This document shows, one piece after another, positions 25,672 through 35,170 of a DNA stretch of 64,000 nt. The notes below the pieces were generated by a model that was given only the letters and a program-made list of their open reading frames with translations, searched no databases and was not told the DNA's origin. Origin of the DNA: Myxococcales bacterium (lineage in GTDB: Bacteria; Myxococcota_A; Polyangia; Polyangiales; Polyangiaceae). The stretch's first letter is position 1. Each line of letters starts with the position of its first letter. The stretch is from positions 1 through 64,000 of the forward strand of contig JANYHK010000060.1 of assembly GCA_025359105.1 (NCBI GenBank), given 5' to 3'. Both the position numbers and the translations under genes were made by a program.

Positions 25672-26366
25672 CGGAGCTCGCACTCTCGCTGCGGCGGGCG
25701 CGGCGTACCAAGCCCAAGCGCGACGCCGAGGCGACCAAGAAGCGGCTCCTCGACGCGGCCGAGTCGGAGTTCGCGAAGAAGGGGTTCGCCGGCGCGCGCC
25801 TCGGCGCGATCGCGACGGCGGCGGCGGCGCAGCAGGCGCTCGTGCACCACTACTTCGGCGACAAGGAGGGGCTCTACGCCGCCGTGCTCACCCGCGCGGT
25901 CGAGGCGACGACGAGCGAGGGGTGGGACATTCTTCAGCGCATCCCGACCTCGCCCTCGCGTGGTCGGCGCGCCAAAGGGCTCGAGTTGCCGACCCTGCGC
26001 GCCCTCATCGACGCCTTCGTCGCGTCGATGCTGCGCTTCTTCGCGACCCACGCGGCGCTCCTGTCGATCGTGCACCACGACGCGCGGGCGGGCGGCGCGT
26101 TCACGCGCGAGCTGGTGACCCGGACGAGCAAGCCGGTGTTCGACGTCGTCGTCACGATGCTCGAAGACCTCGCGCGCCGCGGCGTCGTGCGACGCGACGT
26201 CGACGTGCGGCAGCTGTGCGTCTCGGTCTTCGCGATGTGCGCGTACCCGTACTACGACGAAGAGTTTCTCTCCGTCCTGTGGCCGATCGACGTCCGCGGC
26301 GCCGAGTTCATGGACGGGCGCCGTCGCGAGATCGTGGCGACGGCGATGGCTCGTCTCGCGCCCTAG
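25668..26366 (+). CDS. TetR family transcriptional regulator
   Basis: A 232-residue TetR repressor: the N-terminal helix-turn-helix (RLLDAAESEFAKKGFAGARL, then QQALVHHYFGDKEGLYAAVL) is followed by a helical ligand-binding domain. The GTG start lies in the stop codon of the diiron gene. The likely target is the palindrome over the operon's promoter; the ligand may be the diiron enzyme's substrate (inference). The run AIATAAAAQQALVHHYF replaces the usual ..AGVS.. of the recognition turn. Confidence 0.85.
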   Translation: MTELALSLRRARRTKPKRDAEATKKRLLDAAESEFAKKGFAGARLGAIATAAAAQQALVHHYFGDKEGLYAAVLTRAVEATTSEGWDILQRIPTSPSRGRRAKGLELPTLRALIDAFVASMLRFFATHAALLSIVHHDARAGGAFTRELVTRTSKPVFDVVVTMLEDLARRGVVRRDVDVRQLCVSVFAMCAYPYYDEEFLSVLWPIDVRGAEFMDGRRREIVATAMARLAP

Positions 26367-26368
26367 AC

Positions 26369-26443
26369 CAACCGTCCCTTTCATGAACGGTTGCCCTAGG
26401 CTTCTGGTGGTCGCTCCCGTCGTTTGCCCGTTCCGTGCAAACG
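26369..26443. terminator. Two hairpins between convergent genes
   Basis: CAACCGT pairs with ACGGTTG (26369-26393, 11-base loop), and CGTTTGC pairs with GCAAACG (26421-26443, 9-base loop). They fill the gap between the TetR gene and the convergent NtrC-type gene and could terminate both. Confidence 0.5.
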
Positions 26444-26472
26444 CGCGTTCGCTCTGAGGCGCTGGTCTCGCC

Positions 26473-27819
<1,347 letters not shown>

Positions 27820-27826
27820 CGGCCCG

Positions 27827-27832
27827 AGTCTA
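27827..27832 (-). promoter_or_regulatory. Candidate -10 element (TAGACT), leaderless-type
   Basis: On the minus strand TAGACT is followed by seven bases and then the ATG of the NtrC-type regulator. No ribosome-binding site fits between them. Confidence 0.35.
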
Positions 27833-27980
27833 GGACGTTTCGAGTGAGAATCGCGCGCCGCCCGCGGTGCGGGGGTAACGCCATGACAATTTGCCGGTCG
27901 GGCTGTCCGGATCCTCCGGAGCTCTTCGTCCATGGGGTGGCGCTCGCGGCTTCGCGGGCACAAGACGATGGAGGGCCCCC

Positions 27981-28292
27981 ATGATCTCAGCAGATGCAGG
28001 CGCGCACGAGAGGGCGCCGATCTCTTTGGCGCTCGCCCTGGCGGTGGGCCTGGGGCTCGCCGCCGGCGCGACGTCGTGCCACTCGACGGATGACATCGCG
28101 CCTGACGACGTAGAGCTCCGCTTGAGCATCGACGGAGACCGCCATCAAGAGCTGCGCCTCACGTTTCGCGGCAGGGCCGCCGTGCTTGCGCGTGCGTACA
28201 AGCATGCTCCGCATCTCCTGTTCGCGGCCGCCGGGCGCTCCCCCGCGAGATCGTCGAAAAATCGACCGGAGGTTTGGCCGGATCCAGGGTAG
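27981..28292 (+). CDS. Small putative lipoprotein upstream of sigma/caspase operon
   Basis: A 103-residue frame with a good GGAGGG ribosome-binding site and a hydrophobic signal-like segment (LALALAVGLGLAAG) ending in TSCHSTDD, where the Cys could be lipidated. The remainder (DDVELRLSIDGDRHQELRLT) looks like an acidic beta segment, but the last ~30 residues are Arg/Pro-rich and could be out-of-gene sequence. It lies 33 bases before the ECF sigma gene and may belong to its operon. No family recognised. Confidence 0.45.
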   Translation: MISADAGAHERAPISLALALAVGLGLAAGATSCHSTDDIAPDDVELRLSIDGDRHQELRLTFRGRAAVLARAYKHAPHLLFAAAGRSPARSSKNRPEVWPDPG

Positions 28293-28325
28293 TTCCCCGT
28301 CCATACCCTGGAGCTCGAGACAGTT

Positions 28326-28820
28326 TTGACCGAGTCGCCCGGTTCTTCTCATCCTTATTCGCGTTATTTTCCGCCGATCCGGGCCAAGTGCAGGCGCCTC
28401 TTGGGGCAGACGGCGGCGGCGGAGGACGTCGCCCAGGAAGCGATCTTCCGCTTGTGGAAGTCCAACATAGGAGAAGGGGCCGACGCCCGCACCATCATGG
28501 CCTGGCTGTATCGGACGTGCACGCGGCTGGCGATCGACGAGCTCCGCCTTCGGCGAAGGGAGGGCAGTCCTGCGGCCGATCTCGAGGCGACGCCCTGCGG
28601 CGTAGACGTCGCCCGGTGCGTGGACGCGCGGCGGGCCGTCGTGAGTCTCGCCAGCACGGTGCCCGGGGACGAGCTCGAGGTGGCGGTGCTCTGCCGCGTG
28701 GACGGCCTGTCGCAACGCGAGGCCGCGGTCGTGCTCGGCGTGTCCGACAGGACCGTCCGGCGGCTACTCGAGCGCTTCGACGAACGAGCCGCCCCGCTGC
28801 GACAGGAGCTCTCGTCATGA
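28326..28820 (+). CDS. ECF RNA polymerase sigma factor
   Basis: A 164-residue ECF sigma factor: region 2 includes AEDVAQEAIFRLWK and IMAWLYRTCTRLAIDELR; region 4 is the helix-turn-helix GLSQREAAVVLGVSDRTVRRLL. It would direct RNA polymerase to a stress or development regulon when released by the anti-sigma factor encoded next. The start appears to be TTG with GGAG upstream. It overlaps the anti-sigma gene by ATGA, and that gene overlaps the caspase gene likewise, making a tight three-gene operon. Confidence 0.88.
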   Translation: MTESPGSSHPYSRYFPPIRAKCRRLLGQTAAAEDVAQEAIFRLWKSNIGEGADARTIMAWLYRTCTRLAIDELRLRRREGSPAADLEATPCGVDVARCVDARRAVVSLASTVPGDELEVAVLCRVDGLSQREAAVVLGVSDRTVRRLLERFDERAAPLRQELSS

Positions 28821-29497
28821 CGACCGATGTGACCGGGCGCCGAAGCGACGACGTGTCGACGCTCGCGCTGGACGTGTACTGGGCAACGGGGCGCTCCGGC
28901 GACGACGCGCTCTCCGCGCACGTCGCCGAATGCGCGCGATGCAGCGCGTACCTCGCGGACCTCGACGCGCTCGAGGCGAGCGGCCCTCCGCCCCCCGCCG
29001 TCGAGCGGATCGCCCGGCGCCGCTGGATGGCACCCGCGGCCGGCATCCTCGCCCTTGCCGCGGGCATTGCGCTCTACGTGAAGACGAGGCCGCCGGAGGA
29101 AGATCACTACGTCGGACGGAAAGGGACGCCGGCGGTGCAGGTCCTGGTTCACCGTGAAAGCGACACGCGAATCTGGGACGGACGCTCGCCGCTACGCCCC
29201 GGCGACGCGCTGGCCCTGCGCGTCGCGTGCGAGGGCATGAAGCACGTCGCGGTCGCCGCGCCTACGACGGTCGGTTGGTCGCGCCTGTCGAGCGCCTCGT
29301 GTGAGGACGGTGACGCGCCGCTCCCCTTCACCCTCAAGGTGGACGACGTGCCGGGCGACGAGAAGCTCGCCGTGGTCTTGAGCCGAGACCCGCTCGACGA
29401 CGATACTCTGCAGAGGTCGATCGCCGAAGGGCGGCGCGCCGCCAACGTCTGGGTCGTGAGCTTCGTGATGCCCAAAGAAACGGAGAAGAACCGATGA
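28817..29497 (+). CDS. Membrane anti-sigma factor with zinc-binding motif
   Basis: A 226-residue probable anti-sigma factor. The N-terminal cytoplasmic part has the zinc-type motif HVAECARC (HxxxCxxC) of ZAS-domain anti-sigma factors, then one transmembrane helix (APAAGILALAAGIALYV) and a ~130-residue extracytoplasmic beta domain with two cysteines (RVACEGM, SSASCEDG). It would hold the preceding sigma factor at the membrane. The outer domain could be the target of the exported caspase encoded next (inference). Overlaps both neighbours by four bases. Confidence 0.8.
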   Translation: MTTDVTGRRSDDVSTLALDVYWATGRSGDDALSAHVAECARCSAYLADLDALEASGPPPPAVERIARRRWMAPAAGILALAAGIALYVKTRPPEEDHYVGRKGTPAVQVLVHRESDTRIWDGRSPLRPGDALALRVACEGMKHVAVAAPTTVGWSRLSSASCEDGDAPLPFTLKVDDVPGDEKLAVVLSRDPLDDDTLQRSIAEGRRAANVWVVSFVMPKETEKNR

Positions 29498-31470
29498 CCT
29501 TCGTGCGCGCGTTCCGTGTGCTCCTCGCAGGTCTCGCGATCTTCCTTCTGGCGCCGTCGGCGGAGGCTGCCAAGCCCGGCACGCGCCGGATCGCGATCCT
29601 CGTCGGTGCCAACGCCCCTCCCCCGGGTCGCACCGCGCTCCGCTTCGCCCATGACGACGCGAAAGACCTCGCCGACACGCTGCAACGGGTCGGCGGCTTC
29701 ACGGCCGCCGACATCGACGTGCTCCTCGATCCCAGACCCGCGGAGCTGCTCGCCGCGTTCGACAAGGTCGGAAAGACCGCGGCCGCCTCCGGCGGGGACG
29801 TGCTCTTCCTCTTTTACTACTCGGGCCACTCCGACGGCCAGTCGCTCTTCCCTCGCGGCGAGGCGATGGCCCTCACCGAGCTGCGCACCCGGGTGGAGCG
29901 CCTCGGCGCGCGGATCCGCGTCGGCATCCTCGACACCTGTCGCGGCGGGAGCTGGACGCAGGCCAAGGGCCTGACCGTCGGCCCGCCGCTCCGCATGGCG
30001 GACTTGATGAACATCGACACCGAGGGGACGGCGCTCGTGTCGTCGAGCTCGGGGATCGAGAACGCGCACGAGGCCGCCGAGGTGCACGGATCGTTCTTCA
30101 CGCACTACCTGAACGCCGGCCTTCGCGGCGCAGCCGATCGCGGGGGCGACGGCAACGTCACGCTCGAAGAGGCGTTCGACTACGCCAAGGAGCGCACCGT
30201 CCGCGACAGCGCGCGCATCGCGACGACGCCCCAACACCCGAGCTTCGATCTCGCGCTGCGCGGTCGCCACGACATCGTGCTGACGGTCCTCTCGGCCGAC
30301 ACGAGCGCGCTGCAGGTCCAGGGGAACCACGCGTCTCTCGAGATCATCCACCTTCCGAGCGGCGTCACCGTTGCCGATGCCCCGGACGGCCAGAGCCCGG
30401 TTCGCGTCGCCCTGCCGCCGGGGCGCTACCTCGTTCGCAGCGTCGTGGACGGGAAGGTGTACGCAAAGGAGGTCGAGGTCAAAGCCGGCCAGACCGCGAC
30501 GCTCTCAGGCGGTCAGCTCGAAGCCACTGGGCACGAGCAGCTCGCGATGAAAGGCCTGAGCGACGACGAGAAGGCGGCAGCCAGCGAGCACGACCACGAC
30601 ACCGACCACGACGACGACGGGCAGCCCGCAGACGGGCACGACACGCGGAGGCGCGGCACGCGCGCGGAGCGCACCGGGCACCACGACAAGGCGGGCGAGG
30701 ACAAACACCGCTCCCACTCGGTGACCTTCTCGCACTGCGAAGACGACGGCCCGGCGCCGGGCGCCAATGTCCGCGTCTCGACGGCGTGCGCCGGGGTCTT
30801 CGGGATCCGCGGCAGCGTCGTCGACACGAGCGGCGGGGGCGGGGCACACGGCGCAGGACTCCAGGTCGCCGCGGACTCGGAGGAGTACTGGCGCCGCGGG
30901 GTGCTGAGCTCGCTCTTTCGCTATCGCCTTGGCATCGGCGGCGGTGGTGCCGGGTTCGAAGGGACGCTGTCGGGAGCCGGTGCGTTCGGCATTCGCGCCC
31001 CGGTGACCGAGCACCAGGGGCCTGTCATTCGCGCCGGCGCGCAGGCGTACCTGATGGGAAACGACGCGTTCTACGCGTCGCTCGTGGAGCTCCCCCAGAT
31101 CCACGCCGGCTGGCAGTGGTCGCGCGGGTACGCCGTGGTCGAAGCGGCGGCGACGACCGGCATCGCGCTCACCGGGCGGTTTCGCGCCGGCGCGTCGGAG
31201 TCGCGGGAGATCGCCGGGCTCGCGTACGGCGGCCACGTGGCGATGCAGGTGCCGTGGGTGCGCGTCGCCGTGATCGCCGAGAGGCTCCCGGCGAAGGACG
31301 GGCTCAGCCCCATCGACCTGGCCACCGGAACGTTCTGCCTCGTCACGTCGCCGCTCGCCGTCTGCGCCGACGCGCGCGCGCAGCAAGCCGACGCACGGAT
31401 CGCTGGCACCGAGACGCGAGTGCGCGCCATTTACGGCGGAATCACGCTCGGCTTGACGGGCGAGCACTGA
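29494..31470 (+). CDS. Exported caspase-like protease with beta-barrel-like C-terminus
   Basis: Peptidase C14 (caspase/metacaspase-like) protein of 658 residues with a cleavable signal (LAIFLLAPSAEAA). The catalytic dyad is present: His112 in YYSGHSDG and Cys149 in ILDTCRGG. After the protease (to ~265) comes a PEGA-like beta domain (VRVALPPGRYLVRSVVDG), a His/Asp-rich linker (EHDHDTDHDDDG) that could bind metal, and ~240 Gly-rich residues of alternating beta character that may form an outer-membrane barrel. Co-translation with the sigma/anti-sigma pair suggests it senses or executes an envelope response. Confidence 0.82.
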   Translation: MTFVRAFRVLLAGLAIFLLAPSAEAAKPGTRRIAILVGANAPPPGRTALRFAHDDAKDLADTLQRVGGFTAADIDVLLDPRPAELLAAFDKVGKTAAASGGDVLFLFYYSGHSDGQSLFPRGEAMALTELRTRVERLGARIRVGILDTCRGGSWTQAKGLTVGPPLRMADLMNIDTEGTALVSSSSGIENAHEAAEVHGSFFTHYLNAGLRGAADRGGDGNVTLEEAFDYAKERTVRDSARIATTPQHPSFDLALRGRHDIVLTVLSADTSALQVQGNHASLEIIHLPSGVTVADAPDGQSPVRVALPPGRYLVRSVVDGKVYAKEVEVKAGQTATLSGGQLEATGHEQLAMKGLSDDEKAAASEHDHDTDHDDDGQPADGHDTRRRGTRAERTGHHDKAGEDKHRSHSVTFSHCEDDGPAPGANVRVSTACAGVFGIRGSVVDTSGGGGAHGAGLQVAADSEEYWRRGVLSSLFRYRLGIGGGGAGFEGTLSGAGAFGIRAPVTEHQGPVIRAGAQAYLMGNDAFYASLVELPQIHAGWQWSRGYAVVEAAATTGIALTGRFRAGASESREIAGLAYGGHVAMQVPWVRVAVIAERLPAKDGLSPIDLATGTFCLVTSPLAVCADARAQQADARIAGTETRVRAIYGGITLGLTGEH

Positions 31471-31497
31471 GAACCCCTGGAAGCGCGCGCGGGGTCG

Positions 31498-31503
31498 TAC
31501 GAT
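31498..31503 (+). promoter_or_regulatory. Candidate -10 element (TACGAT), leaderless-type
   Basis: TACGAT ends six bases before the GTG of the histidine kinase, in the same position and partly the same sequence as TAGGAT before the gene at 22710. Confidence 0.4.
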
Positions 31504-31509
31504 GACGGC

Positions 31510-33012
31510 GTGCTGCCCACCGATTGGCTGCTCGTCGTCGCCGCCGTAGGCCACGCGACGCTCGCCGCGCTCAGCTTCGCGCGCGGCGGCAAGAGCGCGC
31601 TGGCGCGCCCGCTCGCGCTCTTGTGCTGCGCCATGTTCGGGTGGTGCTTCGCCGGCCTCGCTCACCACGTCACCGGGGCGAGCTACTGGGGCTGGGTCGA
31701 CGACGCGTTCACCGCGATGTCGCCGCCGCTGGCCCTCCACCTCATCGTGTCGTTCGTCGGGGCGCGGCGGGGACACCGGCGCGTGCTCGCGGCGTCCTAC
31801 CTCGCGTTCGGCGCGATGGGCGCCGTCGCGTTGTCGGCGCTCGTGCTCACGACGCCGCGGGCGTGGCTCGCCTCGCCGGCATGGGCAGGGCTCGAGCTCG
31901 GCGCGTGGGCGCCGATGCTCGCGTATGGCCTCACGCTGCTCTTGCGCCACCTGGTGACGACCGCGGATCCCGACGAGAAGGCGCGGACGCGGACCATGCT
32001 GGCGGCGGTGGGTGCGGGCGGCGCGCTCGCGACGACCGATCTGCTTGACGCGGCCGGCGGCGGCGCACTGCCACGCCTGGGCGCGCTCGGAACGCTCGCC
32101 GCGACCGGGCTCGTCTCGGTATCGGTGCTGCGCTTGCGCCTGTTCGATCGCGATCTGTCGGTGGCGACGGCGTTCTACGTCGCGGCGCTCGCCGTGGGGG
32201 CGTTCGCTGCGTACCTGATCGTGTTCTTCGTCCTTGGTCAGAACGCGGCCGCGCTCGCGTTCGGCGCCGCCGCCGTCACGGTCGTGCTCACGGCGGCGGC
32301 GCGCGAGGTCGTGCTGTCGCAGACGCGGGCGCGCGCGCGCGTCGACCAGCTGGCGGCGCTGGGGCGCATCTCCGCGCAGATGACGCACGATCTGAAAAAC
32401 CCTCTCGCTGCGCTGGTGGGCGCCGCGCAGATCCTGGAAGGGGAGGTCTCGCCCGCACAGCAGCGTGAGCTCGCGCAGCTGGTCCTCGCGCAGGCGCAGC
32501 GGCTACGCGCCGTCGTCGAGAAGTTCGATCGCGTCGCGCGCGTCGAGCCGGTCAGGACGCGCGTTCAGTTGAACGCGCTCGTAACGCCGACGGCCGCCGC
32601 GCAGAAGACCGCCGCGCCGGGCGTGAAGGTGGAGCTCGCTCTCGCGTCCGATCTGCCGGAGTGCGATGCCGACGGCGATTTGCTCGGCGGCGCGCTGGAG
32701 AACCTGGTGCGCAACGCGGTGGAGGCGATGCCGGAGGGCGGAACGCTACGGCTCGGCACGCGCGTCGACGGCGCGGCGGGGCAGGCGATGCTCGTCCTCT
32801 CGGTCGAGGATACGGGTGAGGGGATGGACGCGCGAAGAGCCGAACGCGCGTTCGAGGATTTCTTCACCACGAAGGCCACGGGGAGCGGGCTCGGGTTGGC
32901 GTTCGTGCGCCGCGTCGCCGTGGCGCACGGCGGCGGCGTGTCGCTCACGAGCAAGGTGGGGCAGGGAACCCGCGTGGAGCTGCGCCTTCCGATGGCCGTG
33001 ACGCGCGCGTAG
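31510..33012 (+). CDS. Membrane sensor histidine kinase
   Basis: Sensor kinase of 500 residues. The first ~265 form seven or eight hydrophobic segments with no large loop, like 7TM or MASE-type integral sensors. HisKA follows (H-box QMTHDLKNPLAALVGAAQI) and then HATPase_c with ENLVRNAVEAMPEGG, VEDTGEGMD and GSGLGLAFVRR. It probably senses a signal within the membrane. No response regulator is adjacent on this strand; the NtrC-type regulator 3.7 kb away is the nearest candidate partner. GTG start behind TACGAT. Confidence 0.92.
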   Translation: MLPTDWLLVVAAVGHATLAALSFARGGKSALARPLALLCCAMFGWCFAGLAHHVTGASYWGWVDDAFTAMSPPLALHLIVSFVGARRGHRRVLAASYLAFGAMGAVALSALVLTTPRAWLASPAWAGLELGAWAPMLAYGLTLLLRHLVTTADPDEKARTRTMLAAVGAGGALATTDLLDAAGGGALPRLGALGTLAATGLVSVSVLRLRLFDRDLSVATAFYVAALAVGAFAAYLIVFFVLGQNAAALAFGAAAVTVVLTAAAREVVLSQTRARARVDQLAALGRISAQMTHDLKNPLAALVGAAQILEGEVSPAQQRELAQLVLAQAQRLRAVVEKFDRVARVEPVRTRVQLNALVTPTAAAQKTAAPGVKVELALASDLPECDADGDLLGGALENLVRNAVEAMPEGGTLRLGTRVDGAAGQAMLVLSVEDTGEGMDARRAERAFEDFFTTKATGSGLGLAFVRRVAVAHGGGVSLTSKVGQGTRVELRLPMAVTRA

Positions 33013-33041
33013 CGGCCGACGCGCCTGACCGCCGTGCAGCG

Positions 33042-33065
33042 GAGCGTGCAAGGTCTTGCACGCTC
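33042..33065 (+). terminator. 24-bp inverted repeat after histidine kinase
   Basis: Arms GAGCGTGCAAG and CTTGCACGCTC are perfectly complementary with only two bases between, 30 bases after the kinase stop codon and ~75 before the next start. Likely a terminator stem or cruciform; a protein-binding site is also possible. Confidence 0.5.
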
Positions 33066-33141
33066 TCGTGTCGTCGTGTCGCCGATGTGCGCGATCCCAC
33101 GCGGCCGCCCGCGTGGCGCGACGCGTGCACTGTTGGACTGC

Positions 33142-33867
33142 ATGAATCCCCTTCGAAACCAGCGCGTTCGCGCGCTCTTCCTCGCGTTCTTCTCGTCCTC
33201 CGTCACCACCCTCGCCCACGCCGAGCCTACCCCCGCGCCCGCGACATGGACCCCGCCCGCACCCGCGCCCCCGACCCCGATCACGACCACGATCGCGACC
33301 GCGACCACGACGACCACCACCACGCCGACGCCGGCCGAGCCCACCCGCACGACCCGCTACGTCCCCCCGCCGCTGCCTGCGTCCGGCGAGGCCCCCGCCC
33401 GCGAGACGAACCCCGACGATGCGAAGCTCCTCCACGGTTTTCGCATCGGCTACTCGTACAACGCGAACTTCGAGAAACCGATCGCCGCCTTCAACGGGCA
33501 GAGCCTCGCGCAGAAGGCCGACATGCGCACGCCGAGCCACTTTCTCGCGGGCTACGAGGCGTTCTACCGGATGGTGGGCCACTCGTGGCTCAACGTCATC
33601 CTGGTCGCCAACGCGAACGTGGCCGGCCTCGAGCAGGCGAAGTTCTACCCGAGCGGGAACCTGCTCATCGGCGCCGAGATCAACAACTCGTTCCAGCTCG
33701 GCGTCGGCGCGCACCTCGAGCCGCTCGCGGGCAGCGAAGCGCACATGATCCTCGCCGCCGGCTGGACTCCGCGCGTCGGCACCTTCTACGTGCCGCTGCA
33801 CGCGTTCTTCATCCCCGACGTCGATGGTGTGCACCGCATGGGCGCCACCACCGGCGTCACGTGGTGA
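33142..33867 (+). CDS. Exported beta-rich envelope protein with Thr/Pro linker
   Basis: A 241-residue exported protein (signal ending TTLAHAEP). A Pro/Ala/Thr-rich linker (residues ~25-75) precedes a domain with alternating beta strands (FRIGYSYNANFEKPI, LIGAEINNSFQLGVGAHLEP, MILAAGWTPRVGTFYVP) and a terminal Trp, suggesting a small outer-membrane barrel. Function unknown. It overlaps the next envelope protein gene by GTGA, so the two are produced together. Confidence 0.65.
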   Translation: MNPLRNQRVRALFLAFFSSSVTTLAHAEPTPAPATWTPPAPAPPTPITTTIATATTTTTTTPTPAEPTRTTRYVPPPLPASGEAPARETNPDDAKLLHGFRIGYSYNANFEKPIAAFNGQSLAQKADMRTPSHFLAGYEAFYRMVGHSWLNVILVANANVAGLEQAKFYPSGNLLIGAEINNSFQLGVGAHLEPLAGSEAHMILAAGWTPRVGTFYVPLHAFFIPDVDGVHRMGATTGVTW

Positions 33868-35069
33868 GCGCGATGCTTCTCCAGCTCCTCCTTCGTCTCC
33901 GCCTCCGCCTCCTGCTCTTCCTTCGTCGCCTTCCGCTGCCCGTCCTCGCGGCGTGGCTGCTCTCGGCGTGCAGCAACACGTATGCACCGGGCGCCCACTT
34001 CGCCGTGTCCGAGTCGCCGACGCACGCTGCGCGGCGACGCGGCTGCGTCGACGTGAAATCCACGCTCGTCGCCGACGCGCGCGTGCCCCGGTCGAGCGCG
34101 CTCGTCGCCTACGAGCTCGGTAACGGTTGTGACGACGGGCACGCCGTCGATCTCTCGCAGGCCAAGGTCACCGGGCGCGCCGGCGGTCGCGAGACGACGC
34201 TCGTGCCGTACGATCCGCGCTTCCAGCTCCACGCCGCGCTCCTCGACGGGCGCATGGGCGGCGACGAGGCCGTTCGCTACGACGGCCCCGCGGGCAGCGT
34301 GTTCGAGGAGATCTGCATCGATCTTCGCGGGGTCGTCGAGGCGCAGGACGACGGCTTCGGTGTGGTGTGTCTGGCGACGCCGGGTGAGCGGGTCGCGGTC
34401 GACGCGGCCAGGACGGGCTTCTACCGGGCGATCGCCGGCTGCACGGACGACAAGCGCTACGTCCATCCCGACTGCTGGGCGGATCGCTCCGCGTGGCAGG
34501 CGCCCACGACCGCCCGCGCCCGCGTGGACGTCGGCCTCAGCTACCACGCGATCCCGACCTCGCACCTCACGCTCTCGCGCGGCAGCCTCGCGAGTGTCTC
34601 CGGCGCGCCGCTCGGCCGCCTCGACGCGGTGACGTACGACGTCCGCGGCTCGGGCTTCGTGACGCGCGGCGTGTACGTCGGCGGCGAGGTGGGGCTCGGC
34701 TTCGGAAACGCGCCGGCGGTGCCGCTCGGGGAGCCGGCGAGCGTGACCACGCCCACGAACCCCTCGGTTCACCTCGTCGGCGGCGCCCTGCTCGGCATCC
34801 AGTCCATCCGCAGCGGGCCGTTTCAGCTCCGCGGCGAGCTCTTCGGCGGCGCGCGCGTCGTCGCGCTTCCCGCCAAGGACGAGGCAGGTGTGGCAACCGC
34901 GTCGTTCGTGGGCGCCGCGTGGATGATGGAGCCGCGCGTCGCCGCCGACGTGTGGGTGGCGCCCGACATCACCCTCGGCGTGTGGGGCGGGACCGACGTT
35001 CTCCAGCGCGGCGCATGGTCGACGGGCCTCGCGCTCGTCCTTCACACGCGCAGCTTCGACGCCCGCTAG
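33864..35069 (+). CDS. Lipoprotein with barrel-like C-terminal domain
   Basis: A 401-residue putative lipoprotein: an Arg/Leu-rich N-terminus leads to a lipobox LLSAC. The middle has Cys pairs (GNGCDDGH, EEICIDLRG, VVCLATPG, AGCTDDKRYVHPDCW) that may form disulfides. The last ~190 residues are alternating beta strands typical of an outer-membrane protein (VDVGLSYHAIP, LVGGALLGIQSI, GVWGGTDVLQRG). Start: GTG 33864 overlaps the previous stop; ATG 33873 is the alternative. Role unknown. Confidence 0.65.
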   Translation: MSAMLLQLLLRLRLRLLLFLRRLPLPVLAAWLLSACSNTYAPGAHFAVSESPTHAARRRGCVDVKSTLVADARVPRSSALVAYELGNGCDDGHAVDLSQAKVTGRAGGRETTLVPYDPRFQLHAALLDGRMGGDEAVRYDGPAGSVFEEICIDLRGVVEAQDDGFGVVCLATPGERVAVDAARTGFYRAIAGCTDDKRYVHPDCWADRSAWQAPTTARARVDVGLSYHAIPTSHLTLSRGSLASVSGAPLGRLDAVTYDVRGSGFVTRGVYVGGEVGLGFGNAPAVPLGEPASVTTPTNPSVHLVGGALLGIQSIRSGPFQLRGELFGGARVVALPAKDEAGVATASFVGAAWMMEPRVAADVWVAPDITLGVWGGTDVLQRGAWSTGLALVLHTRSFDAR

Positions 35070-35076
35070 GAGCAGT

Positions 35077-35151
35077 GGGGTCTTTCGACCCCTCGCTCGC
35101 GAAGCGAGCGAGCCTCCCCCATCGCCTTTGGCGAGCCGTGCGTCGCACGGC
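35077..35151. repeat. Cluster of four adjacent perfect hairpins
   Basis: Within 75 bases, four perfect inverted repeats follow one another. GGGGTC/GACCCC has a 4-base loop, CTCGCTCGC/GCGAGCGAG loops GAA, TCGCC/GGCGA loops TTT, and GCCGTGC/GCACGGC loops GTC. The last two abut; the first two share a base. They fill most of the gap between the lipoprotein gene and the transposase relic. Could be a terminator cluster, transposon-end structure or REP-like element. Confidence 0.65.
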
Positions 35152-35170
35152 ATTTTCTCCGGAGGCGTGA

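Noticed and set aside
35069-35080. Left terminal inverted repeat of the transposase (CTAGGAGC)
   Set aside because: Eight bases match the right-hand palindrome, but similarity stops there; too short to call an IS end or target duplication.
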